From positions 1,525,421 to 1,589,420 of the forward strand of contig NZ_FNWC01000007.1 of the NCBI RefSeq assembly GCF_900104635.1: DNA of 64,000 nt, read 5' to 3'. Below are positions 51,469 through 59,263 of the stretch, piece by piece (position 1 is the stretch's first letter; the number at the start of each line of letters is the position of its first letter). The DNA is from Coprococcus phoceensis (GTDB lineage Bacteria; Bacillota; Clostridia; Lachnospirales; Lachnospiraceae). The notes beneath the pieces are model-generated. The model worked only from the letters and a program-made list of their open reading frames with translations. It made no database searches and was not told where the DNA came from. Both the position numbers and the translations under genes were made by a program.

Positions 51469-52500
51469 CTATTTTGTAGGCAGCATAATGGAAAATTCCG
51501 AACCCCTGCCCGGCTCCGAAACCACTTTGATATAGCCGCCCTGCCGCGTTACGATCTCGCGGGCCAGATACAGACCAATGCCCACGCCCTGCTGTTCGTG
51601 TACTTCTTCCTCACGATAGAAGCGCCGGAAGATGGCAGCCTGATTGCTTTCGGAAATGCCCTTGCCGGTGTCGGTTACTTTGATCTCCACATACATTTCC
51701 CACAGCACCACCGACACAGAGATTTTCCCGCCTGCCGGGGTGTACTTCACCGCATTGTCCAGCAGGTTAAAGAGGGCTTCCGATGTCCACTTGCTGTCAT
51801 GGGAAACGGTCAAATCCTCCGGGCAGTCCACGGACACGGCGATTTCCTTTTTCTCCGCCGCATACACGATCCCACTCATGGCCTGCGCCACAGTATCAAA
51901 AAGACGGCCCAGCTTCTTATCCAACTGGATCACGCCTGTTTCCAGTCGGGAGGTTTTCACAAGGGCCTGAAAGAGAAAGTCCAGCTTATCCGTCTGGCTG
52001 CGGATTCCCCGGATAAAGTCGGTGCGCTCCGCCTCGGTCATAGGCTTTTCCAGCAGGGTGTCCGTCGCCATTTTCAGATTGCTTACCGGCGTTTTCACCT
52101 GATGGGAAATATCCGATACAAGGGTCTGCAACTCCTGCCGTTCCTCGTCCACCCGGCGGCGGTTCTCCTGCATGATCTGGTAGAGCCTTGCCAGCCGGTG
52201 TCCGATTCTGGCAAGCTGGGTTTCGCTGTCCTCCGGGCGCTGGGGTGCTTCATTCCCGGCGATCATGTGGTCTAAGGTCTGGCACAGGTCAGCGGTAAAC
52301 TGCGACAGCCGCTTTCCAAACGCCTGTGTCAGTACAAAAATCCCCACAAGGGCGCACAGCAGCAGCGCCCCGCCCGTCAGCAGCACCGCAATCTGTTTTG
52401 TCACAAGAAACAGGACTATGGTGATCCCGGACATGGAGAGGACAAGTCCCATTGCCACCCAGCCAAACAGCCGCTTTACCGAAAGGTTCTGAAACTTCAT
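51469..52500 (-). CDS. VanS-like sensor histidine kinase
   Basis: A 343-residue kinase with two adjacent membrane segments (about 10-32 and 36-55) and a short loop. H box LVSDISHQVKTPVSNLKM (about 142), N box LFNLLDNAVKYTP, G boxes DTGKGIS and GVGIGLYLAREI. The small sensor loop suggests membrane or transporter sensing. Start codon ATG overlaps the regulator stop (ATGA). It pairs with the regulator at 52497, and both are GC-rich. Confidence 0.93.
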   Translation of the reverse strand: MKFQNLSVKRLFGWVAMGLVLSMSGITIVLFLVTKQIAVLLTGGALLLCALVGIFVLTQAFGKRLSQFTADLCQTLDHMIAGNEAPQRPEDSETQLARIGHRLARLYQIMQENRRRVDEERQELQTLVSDISHQVKTPVSNLKMATDTLLEKPMTEAERTDFIRGIRSQTDKLDFLFQALVKTSRLETGVIQLDKKLGRLFDTVAQAMSGIVYAAEKKEIAVSVDCPEDLTVSHDSKWTSEALFNLLDNAVKYTPAGGKISVSVVLWEMYVEIKVTDTGKGISESNQAAIFRRFYREEEVHEQQGVGIGLYLAREIVTRQGGYIKVVSEPGRGSEFSIMLPTK

Positions 52501-53189
52501 TTTGCCTCGCCTCCCGTCCATTGATAGCCCATGCCGTAAACGGTCTTGATGTAGGGCGCACCGCCGTCGGCTTCAATCTTGCTGCGAATCCGGCTGATGG
52601 AGGTTGTCAGGGTGTGTTCGTCCACAAACCTTTCGTCTATATCCCACAGCTTTTCCAAAAGCTGCCCACGGGTCAGCACTTGCCGGGGATTTTTACGGAA
52701 CAGGTTCAGCATTTTGTATTCCATCGGGGATAGGGTCAGGGGCTTGCCGTTTAAGGAAGCTGTCTGCTCGGAGAAGTCCAGAAACAGCCGCCCGTCGTCG
52801 TAAATGTCCTTGGCCGGTTTGTGGTGTTCCAGCATGGCGAACATGGCTTTGATTTTTCGCTGCAAGGCCCCGATCACAAAGGGCTTTGTGATGTAGTCCA
52901 CCGCGCCCACCTCATAGCCCCGTATCTGGTCGCTCTCCTGATCGTTGGCGGTCAGGAAAATCACGATGGTGTCCGGGTGCTGGGGCTTTATCAGTTTGCA
53001 CAGCTCAAAACCATTTCCATCCGGCAGGTTGATGTCCAGCAGCACCAAATCAAATTCCCGCTGGCGGATGGCGTCGGCTGCGGTTCTGGCATTTAGGGCA
53101 GAAGTCACGCCGTAGCCGTCCGCGGTCAGGTTATAGGCCAACATCTTATTCAAAAAACTGTCGTCCTCGACAATTAAAATCTGCTTCAT
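52497..53189 (-). CDS. VanR-like response regulator (OmpR family)
   Basis: A 230-residue regulator: IVEDDSFLNKM, phospho-Asp in FDLVLLDINLPDGNG (about 52), Lys in YITKPFV, then a winged helix (about 130-228; LSPMEYKMLNLFRKNPRQVLTRGQL, VDEHTLTTSISRIRSKI). The most likely binder of the AAATGT-type direct repeats at sites A, B and C, one of which (C) lies in its own promoter, giving autoactivation. GGAAGTGAGG precedes the ATG at 53189. Confidence 0.94.
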   Translation of the reverse strand: MKQILIVEDDSFLNKMLAYNLTADGYGVTSALNARTAADAIRQREFDLVLLDINLPDGNGFELCKLIKPQHPDTIVIFLTANDQESDQIRGYEVGAVDYITKPFVIGALQRKIKAMFAMLEHHKPAKDIYDDGRLFLDFSEQTASLNGKPLTLSPMEYKMLNLFRKNPRQVLTRGQLLEKLWDIDERFVDEHTLTTSISRIRSKIEADGGAPYIKTVYGMGYQWTGGEAK

Positions 53190-53217
53190 ATCCTCACTTC
53201 CTTTGCTTTTTGCAGAT

Positions 53218-53251
53218 AGTATAACAGGCAAATGTCCGCGAAATGTTACAG
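53218..53251 (-). promoter_or_regulatory. Operator and promoter of the VanRS-like genes (site C)
   Basis: Direct repeats AAATGTCCGCG (53230-53240) and AAATGTTACAG (53241-53251), identical to site B. On the minus strand they end exactly 6 nt before the -10 TATACT (53218-53223). No second upstream site is present here. Confidence 0.8.
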
Positions 53252-53303
53252 CGGACGGATTTTTTCAAAAAATCTATCAGCAAAATATAGCTCTATTAAA
53301 AAG

Positions 53304-53343
53304 CAGCACCAAAGAAGATATTTTCATATTCCTCCCGGTGCTG
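53304..53343 (-). terminator. Terminator of the GntR-ABC unit
   Basis: CAGCACC (53304-53310) pairs with GGTGCTG (53337-53343) across a 26-nt loop; the minus strand continues CTTTTTAATAG. Confidence 0.6.
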
Positions 53344-53351
53344 TTTATATA

Positions 53352-53474
53352 TTATTTCAGCTCATCCTTATTATCTTCTTGTTTCTTTTTATCCCGATAT
53401 TTCCGTATGAGTTTATTACGGATGGGAACGCCAACACCAATCAAAAGCACAACTGCCAAAATTGTGAAATCCAT
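53352..53474 (-). CDS. 40-residue membrane peptide
   Basis: An ORF of 40 codons: one hydrophobic segment (about 2-17, FTILAVVLLIGVGVPI) and a highly charged tail (KYRDKKKQEDNKDELK). GAGGTG lies 6 nt before the ATG at 53474 and it follows the permease stop by 9 nt, so it is the last gene of the GntR-ABC unit. It could be a small transporter accessory subunit. Unknown function. Confidence 0.65.
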   Translation of the reverse strand: MDFTILAVVLLIGVGVPIRNKLIRKYRDKKKQEDNKDELK

Positions 53475-53483
53475 ACAATCACC

Positions 53484-54134
53484 TCACATTTCTTTGTTCT
53501 TCATAATCCGAATGGACAAGAAGATTGAAACCGCATACATCACGACAATAGCAAAAACCACAAGCAAAATAAGAAGTATCGGAGACGATTCAACGACTGA
53601 AATAATTGAGTTCCCGATAGCTGGCATTTTAGAGAGAAGAAGTAAAGTAACCAAAAAACCGGCCACTGGAATATACATAAATACCCGTCCTTTGATTGAA
53701 CCGTACTTGTAATATCCCGGAATCTGGAACACAGTATAGAGTGCAAATAAGAATACTCCTGCAATAGCGGCGGTCACAATGTCAAATGCGCCAACTGTTT
53801 CACCCAGCACTTTCAAGACAAGCGGCTGTGCAATCAAAGAAATAATCAGGGAAAGAAGCCCCATTGCAAGGACAAAAACATAGCGTCCGATCACAAGCTC
53901 GCTTTTACGAACAGGTAAAATACCAAACAGACGATCCATGCTGTTTTTTTCTGTGATGGAAAAGGTATATCCCGTCGTCATGGCAATAAAGCACATAGCA
54001 AATGATACCCCTGTCAGCAAAGAACGATTGATTGCGGCAAACACAATCGGCAGGAGCAGGGTAAAGCAAATCGTCTTAAAATATGGTTTTACCAATGCAA
54101 TATCTAATTTTGTGGATTTCAAAAAATTACTCAT
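53484..54134 (-). CDS. ABC-2-type transporter permease
   Basis: A 216-residue protein with six membrane segments (about 20-38, 43-60, 80-100, 110-130, 145-165, 188-208), beginning MSNFLKSTKLDIALVKPYF. The block ITEKNSMDRLFGILPVRKSELVIGRYVF (about 57-84) is usual in ABC-2 permeases linked to YtrA regulators. The ATG at 54134 has AAAGGTG 8 nt upstream and overlaps the ATPase end. Substrate unknown, likely related to cell envelope stress. Confidence 0.88.
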   Translation of the reverse strand: MSNFLKSTKLDIALVKPYFKTICFTLLLPIVFAAINRSLLTGVSFAMCFIAMTTGYTFSITEKNSMDRLFGILPVRKSELVIGRYVFVLAMGLLSLIISLIAQPLVLKVLGETVGAFDIVTAAIAGVFLFALYTVFQIPGYYKYGSIKGRVFMYIPVAGFLVTLLLLSKMPAIGNSIISVVESSPILLILLVVFAIVVMYAVSIFLSIRIMKNKEM

Positions 54135-54987
54135 AATCGTCACCTTTCTTGCTTGTAAACACTACAATTTCATCAATGGTGGCAGGATCAACGGTCAGGT
54201 TAGGGAAACCGCTAATATCTTCGGTTTTCATCAGAGCCTCAAATCCCGTAGGGAATGTACGAATACCAGCCGCCTTATTTTTCAGATCATCGGACAGTTC
54301 CTCAATTCCACCTTTTACAATGCGGAACATATCTACAAAATCATCTTTGCTGCCAGTAAAGTACAGCTCGCCATAACTGATGTAGGTAATATAATCGGCT
54401 GCACGCTCCAAATCGCCTGTGATATGGGTGGAGAACAAAACACTATGCTCGCCATCTTCAATATACTCTGAAAGAATTTTCAAAAGTTCATCTCTGGAAA
54501 CCGGATCAAGTCCACTGGTCGGCTCGTCGAGGATCAGCAGTTTGGCGTCGTATGAAAACGCACAGGCAAGCATTAACTTCATCTGCATACCTTTGGAAAG
54601 TTCTTTTACCTTTTTGGTTGGTGCAATGTGAAATTTCCGTAACATATCCGCAAATTTCTGGCTGTCCCAATTTGGATAAAATACCGAAATGGATTTTTCA
54701 ACCTGCGACACTTTCCAATCATCACTGAAATAATTTGTATCGAAAACAACGCCCAGCTCTGATTTTACTTTTTGTTCTTCTGCGATATTATCCAGCCCCA
54801 TCACTTTGACTGTGCCGCCGGTGCGCTTGAGCATATTCAAAATCAGTTTGATTGTCGTTGTTTTGCCAGAACCATTCGGGCCGATCAAGCCCATAATATA
54901 TCCCTTTGGCAAAGTAAAGCTGATATTGTGAAGCTGAAAAGAATCAAAAGATTTTGAAAGATTCGTTACCTCTAAATAATTAGTCAT
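54127..54987 (-). CDS. ABC transporter ATPase (YtrB-like)
   Basis: A 286-residue ATPase: Walker A GPNGSGKTTTIK (about 37), signature variant LSKGMQMKLML (about 129), Walker B LLILDEPTSGLDPVSRDEL (about 150), switch His in STHITGD. C-terminal extension of about 80 residues. The modified signature and GntR linkage are the same as in the chromosomal pair at 12589-14063. Its start overlaps the GntR stop by 8 bp. Confidence 0.94.
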   Translation of the reverse strand: MTNYLEVTNLSKSFDSFQLHNISFTLPKGYIMGLIGPNGSGKTTTIKLILNMLKRTGGTVKVMGLDNIAEEQKVKSELGVVFDTNYFSDDWKVSQVEKSISVFYPNWDSQKFADMLRKFHIAPTKKVKELSKGMQMKLMLACAFSYDAKLLILDEPTSGLDPVSRDELLKILSEYIEDGEHSVLFSTHITGDLERAADYITYISYGELYFTGSKDDFVDMFRIVKGGIEELSDDLKNKAAGIRTFPTGFEALMKTEDISGFPNLTVDPATIDEIVVFTSKKGDDYE

Positions 54988-55363
54988 CTGTTTTTACCTC
55001 CGTTAAAATGTCCAAAAGGCGATGTAATTCCTCTGTGGATAGATTTGCCATTCTTGCAGCTTTTATTGCTTCGGTAAGATTGTTTTCTACTTTGCAAATA
55101 AGCTGCTCCTTAATCAGTTCTGAACCAGACCCCATTACGAAACATCCACGCCCCTGCACATTTTTAACAAAGCCCTCTTGCTCTAATTCTGTGTATGCCT
55201 TTGTCACTGTTAAGACGCTGATCTTTAAGTCTTTGGCAAGTGTTCTAAGGGAGGGCAAAGTTTCTTCGGCTTGAAGTTCGCCCGATAAAATAGCCGCCTT
55301 GATCTGCTGTTTAATCTGCTCGTATATGGGGACGCCAGATACATTTGAAATAATCAGTTTCAT
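54980..55363 (-). CDS. GntR-family regulator, YtrA type
   Basis: A 127-residue regulator: winged HTH (about 8-75; VPIYEQIKQQIKAAILSGELQAEETLPSLRTLAKDLKISVLTVTKAYTELEQEGFV) and a short helical tail. Heads the GntR-ABC-permease unit and very likely represses it. The promoter region contains inverted repeats positioned over and next to the -10. GGAGG lies about 8 nt before the ATG. Confidence 0.92.
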   Translation of the reverse strand: MKLIISNVSGVPIYEQIKQQIKAAILSGELQAEETLPSLRTLAKDLKISVLTVTKAYTELEQEGFVKNVQGRGCFVMGSGSELIKEQLICKVENNLTEAIKAARMANLSTEELHRLLDILTEVKTDD

Positions 55364-55387
55364 TGCTGCATCCTCCGTGTGTTTTAA

Positions 55388-55439
55388 CTGTTATGCTGTT
55401 GTGTATAACAGTATAACACAAGTGAGGATAAGATGTCAA
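55388..55439 (-). promoter_or_regulatory. Promoter and operator of the GntR-ABC unit
   Basis: Minus strand: TTGACA (55434-55439), 18-nt spacer, TATACT (55410-55415). CTGTTAT (55388-55394) and ATAACAG (55405-55411) form an inverted repeat, with a second CTGTT/AACAG pair (55396-55411), overlapping the -10 and start point. Confidence 0.7.
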
Positions 55440-55468
55440 TACATGGGGCTAAACTACTGGCAAGCAAT

Positions 55469-55578
55469 GCAATCTTACGTAAGATTGCGTATTTAGCAGA
55501 AATCCCGTTCCCGGAATTCCTGCTAAATGCTTGTTGGTGACATATCCCCAAACCCCTGAAATCATTGCCGGTGGCAAT
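55469..55578. other. Cluster of palindromes after the relaxase gene
   Basis: Three structures in about 110 bp: the 20-bp perfect palindrome GCAATCTTACGTAAGATTGC (55469-55488), ATTTAGCAG/CTGCTAAAT (55491-55499 with 55520-55528) and ATTGCC/GGCAAT (55564-55578). No gene is present from 55440 to 55624. It could be a transcription barrier or a DNA-processing site. Confidence 0.4.
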
Positions 55579-55624
55579 GGCTGCGCATTCCGTTGGAACG
55601 CTGAAAGCGAAAAGCAGACAAACC

Positions 55625-57043
55625 TTATTGACGGGATTTTTCTGTGCTGCGCTGCGGTTGTGGCGGGGAAGAAATCTCCAATAGATATTCCACATTGGCC
55701 CGAACATTATGAAGTTCTTTCATATCATTTTTGGCCTGCTTATAGGCAGAATAGGCTTTCCGTTTTTGTTCCAGAAGGTCGGTGTATTCCTCCCGGAGAG
55801 ATTTGACAGAGGGGAGCTTTTTGATTCCCAACTCGTCAAAATGATTCTTTGCCGCCTGGTGCAACAAAATTTCAGCCTCATGTGCTGTTCGGAATTTTTT
55901 GCTGTACCCGGCTTTGCGATATTCTACATAGACAGCCCTCGTTTTCGCATAGTTTACGATCTGCTTTTGCAGCTCGGCATTGGCATTCATTCTTGACTCC
56001 AAATCTTTAATCTGAACGGATAAGGTATTGAAATTAGTGGTAGCGGCGTTGGCTTTTTCCAGAAGATCCTCATAACCCATATCGCCATGTTCTTTTAAGT
56101 AGAGCACTGCCTGAGAAAGCTGTTTTAAGTTGAACACTTTTGCCCAACGCTCATAACCGGGACCTTTGCCGGAACGGATCGCAGCTTCAATATCAACCAG
56201 CAATCCAACTTTGGAAACCGGTTTTTTTGAAGAAGCATGGCGGAATTTTACTGTCCGTGTACCAGCAATCCGTTCTTTGATGGCCTGTTCTGTATAATCG
56301 CCTTTGAGCGTATCACATCGGGTATAATTTTCCTGTCCCGGAATTCGGAAGCGAAAATGTTTTCTTTCACGGTTAACTTCAATCCCGGCAGCTTCCAGCT
56401 TCTTTAGAAGTTCCTCAAAATCTTTTGGCTTTTCCTCTAATGCAGCATCAATAGCAATGCGTATCTGTTCCTGAAAGGATGGCTGCTTTTTATTTCCCAG
56501 CCATGTGCCATAATGCTCCCGGCTGGGTTTCGGATTTTCTACAATCGAAAGTCCATGCTCTAAACACAGCTTGTCATTCATTCGCCGGATTGCCCAGGTA
56601 GAGCCCCAGAAGTTGCGAAATTTTTTCTGACAGTCCAGTGTAGTAGAGTTGATAATGATGTGATTATGGACATGGTGCTTATCTACATGGGTGCAGACGA
56701 CAAAGGCATGGTTTCCTTTTGTGAGCTTCAGCGCCAGCTCCCTGCCGATCTGATTGGCTTCTTCCGGCGTAACTTCGCCGGGCTTAAATGCCTGACGGAG
56801 ATGGTAGGCGATCACATCGTCCGCACCCTGGTTTCTGCCGGTCAGATTTGCATACTGTCGTTTGGAAAGAAGAAACTCTGCATCAGCAAGCCGGGTATCA
56901 CACTCATAGCCATAAATGAATTTTCCAAAATCGGTTTTCTGCGGATTTTCTACATAATCAATAATATCTGCAATCGCAGTAGAGATATTCCGACCTTTTC
57001 CTACATGCAGAGGCATCAGTCTTGTGGTCGCTATTTTCGTCAC
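55625..57043 (-). CDS. VirD2-type relaxase/mobilization nuclease
   Basis: A 472-residue relaxase that nicks the origin of transfer and leads the strand into the recipient. N-terminal ATTRLMPLHVGKGRN and IADIIDYVENPQKTD (Tyr region). The three-His motif HVDKHHVHNHIIINSTT is at about 117-133. A long helical C-terminal part follows (about 230-465). Related proteins begin at ATTRLMPLH; here the codon at that point is ATA, and the nearest usual start is the GTG three codons earlier (57043), which touches the GGGGGG site. The start is therefore uncertain. A terminator precedes the gene. Confidence 0.9.
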   Translation of the reverse strand: MTKIATTRLMPLHVGKGRNISTAIADIIDYVENPQKTDFGKFIYGYECDTRLADAEFLLSKRQYANLTGRNQGADDVIAYHLRQAFKPGEVTPEEANQIGRELALKLTKGNHAFVVCTHVDKHHVHNHIIINSTTLDCQKKFRNFWGSTWAIRRMNDKLCLEHGLSIVENPKPSREHYGTWLGNKKQPSFQEQIRIAIDAALEEKPKDFEELLKKLEAAGIEVNRERKHFRFRIPGQENYTRCDTLKGDYTEQAIKERIAGTRTVKFRHASSKKPVSKVGLLVDIEAAIRSGKGPGYERWAKVFNLKQLSQAVLYLKEHGDMGYEDLLEKANAATTNFNTLSVQIKDLESRMNANAELQKQIVNYAKTRAVYVEYRKAGYSKKFRTAHEAEILLHQAAKNHFDELGIKKLPSVKSLREEYTDLLEQKRKAYSAYKQAKNDMKELHNVRANVEYLLEISSPPQPQRSTEKSRQ

Positions 57044-57091
57044 CCCCCTTAACTTAATTCCAATCAAAGAAGTTATAATTGCAGAAAAAGA

Positions 57092-57114
57092 GCGGGGCTT
57101 CCTATGCGCCCCGC
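57092..57114 (-). terminator. Terminator between the CD1845-family and relaxase genes
   Basis: GCGGGGC (57092-57098) pairs with GCCCCGC (57108-57114); the minus strand continues TCTTTTTCTG. The relaxase then needs its own promoter or read-through. Confidence 0.75.
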
Positions 57115-57123
57115 CAAATCTGC

Positions 57124-57414
57124 TTAACCAAATATAAAATCCTTTAAGGCACTGTTTGCCCCACCAATGATTCCTACCAGCCATGCAGCCGCCAGAGGCA
57201 GACCATATGGACTGATAAGAAAGGCGATCATAAGCCATGCAAGACCCGGCAAAAATCCTGCGACAAAGAACAGCACCAATGCCGCCAGAAAGATGATCCC
57301 GGAAAGAATCCCAAGTACCGCACCGGAAAGAACCACTAAAAATTTACATACCAGATAAAGAATCCCCGTAACCAGCATAAAGGGAAGTGCCAGTAATTTA
57401 CCTATCAAACGCAT
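57124..57414 (-). CDS. CD1845-family membrane protein
   Basis: A 96-residue protein with three hydrophobic segments (about 5-25, 28-55, 60-85), beginning MRLIGKLLALPFMLVTGILYLVCKFLVVLSG and ending SALKDFIFG. This resembles the CD1845-type proteins found next to relaxases on Firmicutes conjugative elements. Function unknown, possibly in transfer. In undisturbed elements it lies next to mobC; here a 3.5-kb cargo module separates them. Confidence 0.75.
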   Translation of the reverse strand: MRLIGKLLALPFMLVTGILYLVCKFLVVLSGAVLGILSGIIFLAALVLFFVAGFLPGLAWLMIAFLISPYGLPLAAAWLVGIIGGANSALKDFIFG

Positions 57415-57499
57415 ACGCTTTGCCTCCTTTCAGAAGGGCATCTGCCCTTATAAAAATTTTACCGTGACGGCAAAAAGAAAGCAACGGCTTTCCGGCTGT

Positions 57500-57553
57500 T
57501 TATGAAATGTTTGCAAATCCCCTGATCAGTTTATCCATGCCATCTTAAAGGCT
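57500..57553 (-). pseudogene. Remnant of the mobC 3' end
   Basis: About 54 bp closely match the last 18 codons of mobC (61031-61085). The frame reads DGMDKLIRGFAN then IS and a stop, while mobC has DGMDKLIRGFANLS. A TGG codon of mobC is TAA here. It lies exactly at the left edge of the RR-ABC-kinase cargo, whose right edge is mobC itself. Confidence 0.75.
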
Positions 57554-58415
57554 ATTTAAACAATCGAAAAAAAAGTGTTATAGATAAAATTGGCTTATTA
57601 TATTCTATATTTCCGATTTTTCCATCTATTTTCTTTAGTAATTCTTTTACAATATACAATCCCAAACCGGAACCACCTTTGGTGCGTGATTTATCAACGG
57701 TGTAAAACTTGCTGAATAATAAATTTATATCCATCTCATCAAGGGATTGCGTTGAATTTTTAATCATGAACACGCCTTCCTGGTTAATGGACACTTCAAT
57801 ATAGTTATCAGAATAACGGATTGCATTTGTAATTAGATTTTCAATAATACGTTTACAAATAAGGTTATTGCCATATATCCACACCGGAGATTTTTCTGTT
57901 TGAATAATCGGCTGGATTTCCCCAAATTCATAATACTTTTCAATTAAGCAATCTGTAACAATTCTATTTATATCAACCTTCTCACATTCAACATCAAACT
58001 GCTCATTTTCCACCACAGATAAATCATAAAATTCTTGCACCAGATCTGTGAGATAATCTGTTTTTGCTTTAATGATTTCAATATATTGGTCTTGCTCCTG
58101 TTTATCTTCACATTCTTGTAAAAGTGTTAGATAACCCTGTATAGATGTTAATGGGGTTCTTAGATCATGGCTTATATTAGATATAGATTGCTTTAACTGA
58201 TCTTCTTCTTGCTTAATTTGAACTTGCAGTTTCTTATGCAGGGTATCTTTTTGATTGATCGCATAAGCTAACTCTTCAATATCTCTATTTGATAAAGATA
58301 CTCTTATTTTTCGTTTTTCCTTTATCTGCTTATTTATATTGCGAATTGTTCTAGTAATAGAAAAAAGGGAACATGCTAATATGAATATAGAACATATCAA
58401 TAAAAAATAGAACAT
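57552..58415 (-). CDS. Sensor histidine kinase of the immunity-like module
   Basis: A 287-residue kinase with one clear N-terminal membrane segment (about 3-22), so little or no extracellular sensor. H box SISNISHDLRTPLTSIQGYL (about 84), N box IENLITNAIRYSDN, G box GGSGLGLYIVKELL. Such small kinases accompany lantibiotic self-immunity ABC genes. It is the last gene of the RR-ABC-permease-kinase unit. Its stop codon touches the mobC remnant. Confidence 0.92.
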   Translation of the reverse strand: MFYFLLICSIFILACSLFSITRTIRNINKQIKEKRKIRVSLSNRDIEELAYAINQKDTLHKKLQVQIKQEEDQLKQSISNISHDLRTPLTSIQGYLTLLQECEDKQEQDQYIEIIKAKTDYLTDLVQEFYDLSVVENEQFDVECEKVDINRIVTDCLIEKYYEFGEIQPIIQTEKSPVWIYGNNLICKRIIENLITNAIRYSDNYIEVSINQEGVFMIKNSTQSLDEMDINLLFSKFYTVDKSRTKGGSGLGLYIVKELLKKIDGKIGNIEYNKPILSITLFFRLFK

Positions 58416-58441
58416 ATCCGCATTTCCCCTTTCTGTTGTAA

Positions 58442-59263
58442 TTAGTGTATTTCTTGTTTTCTCAATATCAATGCTGACACCAGGAATGTAATAATTACAG
58501 TTCCTACAAAATAAAGTAAGATATTGATTTCCAAATGATTTACCATATTATAAGAACACGTATTCATCCAATAATACATCGGATTGATTTTTAAGTACGT
58601 TAGAACTCGCCACGATTGAGCAGACATATTATCCCATGTCATCATATAAATAAGAGGTCCGCTAAAAGTAAATAATGACATAGTTCCTACCACAATAGCT
58701 GTATGCTTAAATATCACACACAGCATGAGTGTAATACCGATAAAGGCTCCCATAACCATGCAATTTAGCCCTGCAATTTTCAACATTGGAAGTAATTGTA
58801 TCGGCACATTGTATTTTGTACATTCAATTATAAATGCAACCATAATAAATGAAAAATATAAAATGATGCTGGTAACAGTAATCACGATATACTTTGCAAT
58901 AAAGAATTTTAGTCGGCTTTGTCCACTTGCAATCGCAATTTTAATCGTTGAATCTGTATATTCTCTGGAAAAGAAAACAACAGAAAATATAAGAACAATC
59001 AGCCAGAAAAATACCGTATAAGACGTGGCAGTCCTTATAATTTCTTCAATCATTGGATGTACCTGATCACTATATGCACGAGCAAGAAATCCTACGGTTT
59101 CTCCTATCTTCCATGTTTCATCTACGCTGGAACTAGATACTACAAATTGTTGCTGACCTCCTATGGAAAAGATACCAAAAACAGCTAAAATCAATGCAAA
59201 TGTTAGATATAACGCCTTTGTATGAAATAATTTATAAAATTCTGCCCGTATTTGATTATACAT
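58442..59263 (-). CDS. Lantibiotic-immunity-like ABC permease
   Basis: A 273-residue ABC-2 permease with six membrane segments (about 18-38, 78-100, 118-145, 155-180, 188-208, 245-265), beginning MYNQIRAEFYKLFHTKALYLTF. The FSREYTDSTIKIAIASGQSRLKFFIAKYIVI block (about 100-130) is typical of bacitracin/lantibiotic (BcrB/NisE-type) permeases. Overlaps the ATPase end by 8 bp. It would remove membrane-active peptides; the substrate is unknown. Confidence 0.88.
   Translation of the reverse strand: MYNQIRAEFYKLFHTKALYLTFALILAVFGIFSIGGQQQFVVSSSSVDETWKIGETVGFLARAYSDQVHPMIEEIIRTATSYTVFFWLIVLIFSVVFFSREYTDSTIKIAIASGQSRLKFFIAKYIVITVTSIILYFSFIMVAFIIECTKYNVPIQLLPMLKIAGLNCMVMGAFIGITLMLCVIFKHTAIVVGTMSLFTFSGPLIYMMTWDNMSAQSWRVLTYLKINPMYYWMNTCSYNMVNHLEINILLYFVGTVIITFLVSALILRKQEIH

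Noticed and set aside
51349..52275. 308-codon plus-strand open frame
   Set aside because: Antisense to the VanS-like kinase with all its motifs; starts within the operator region.
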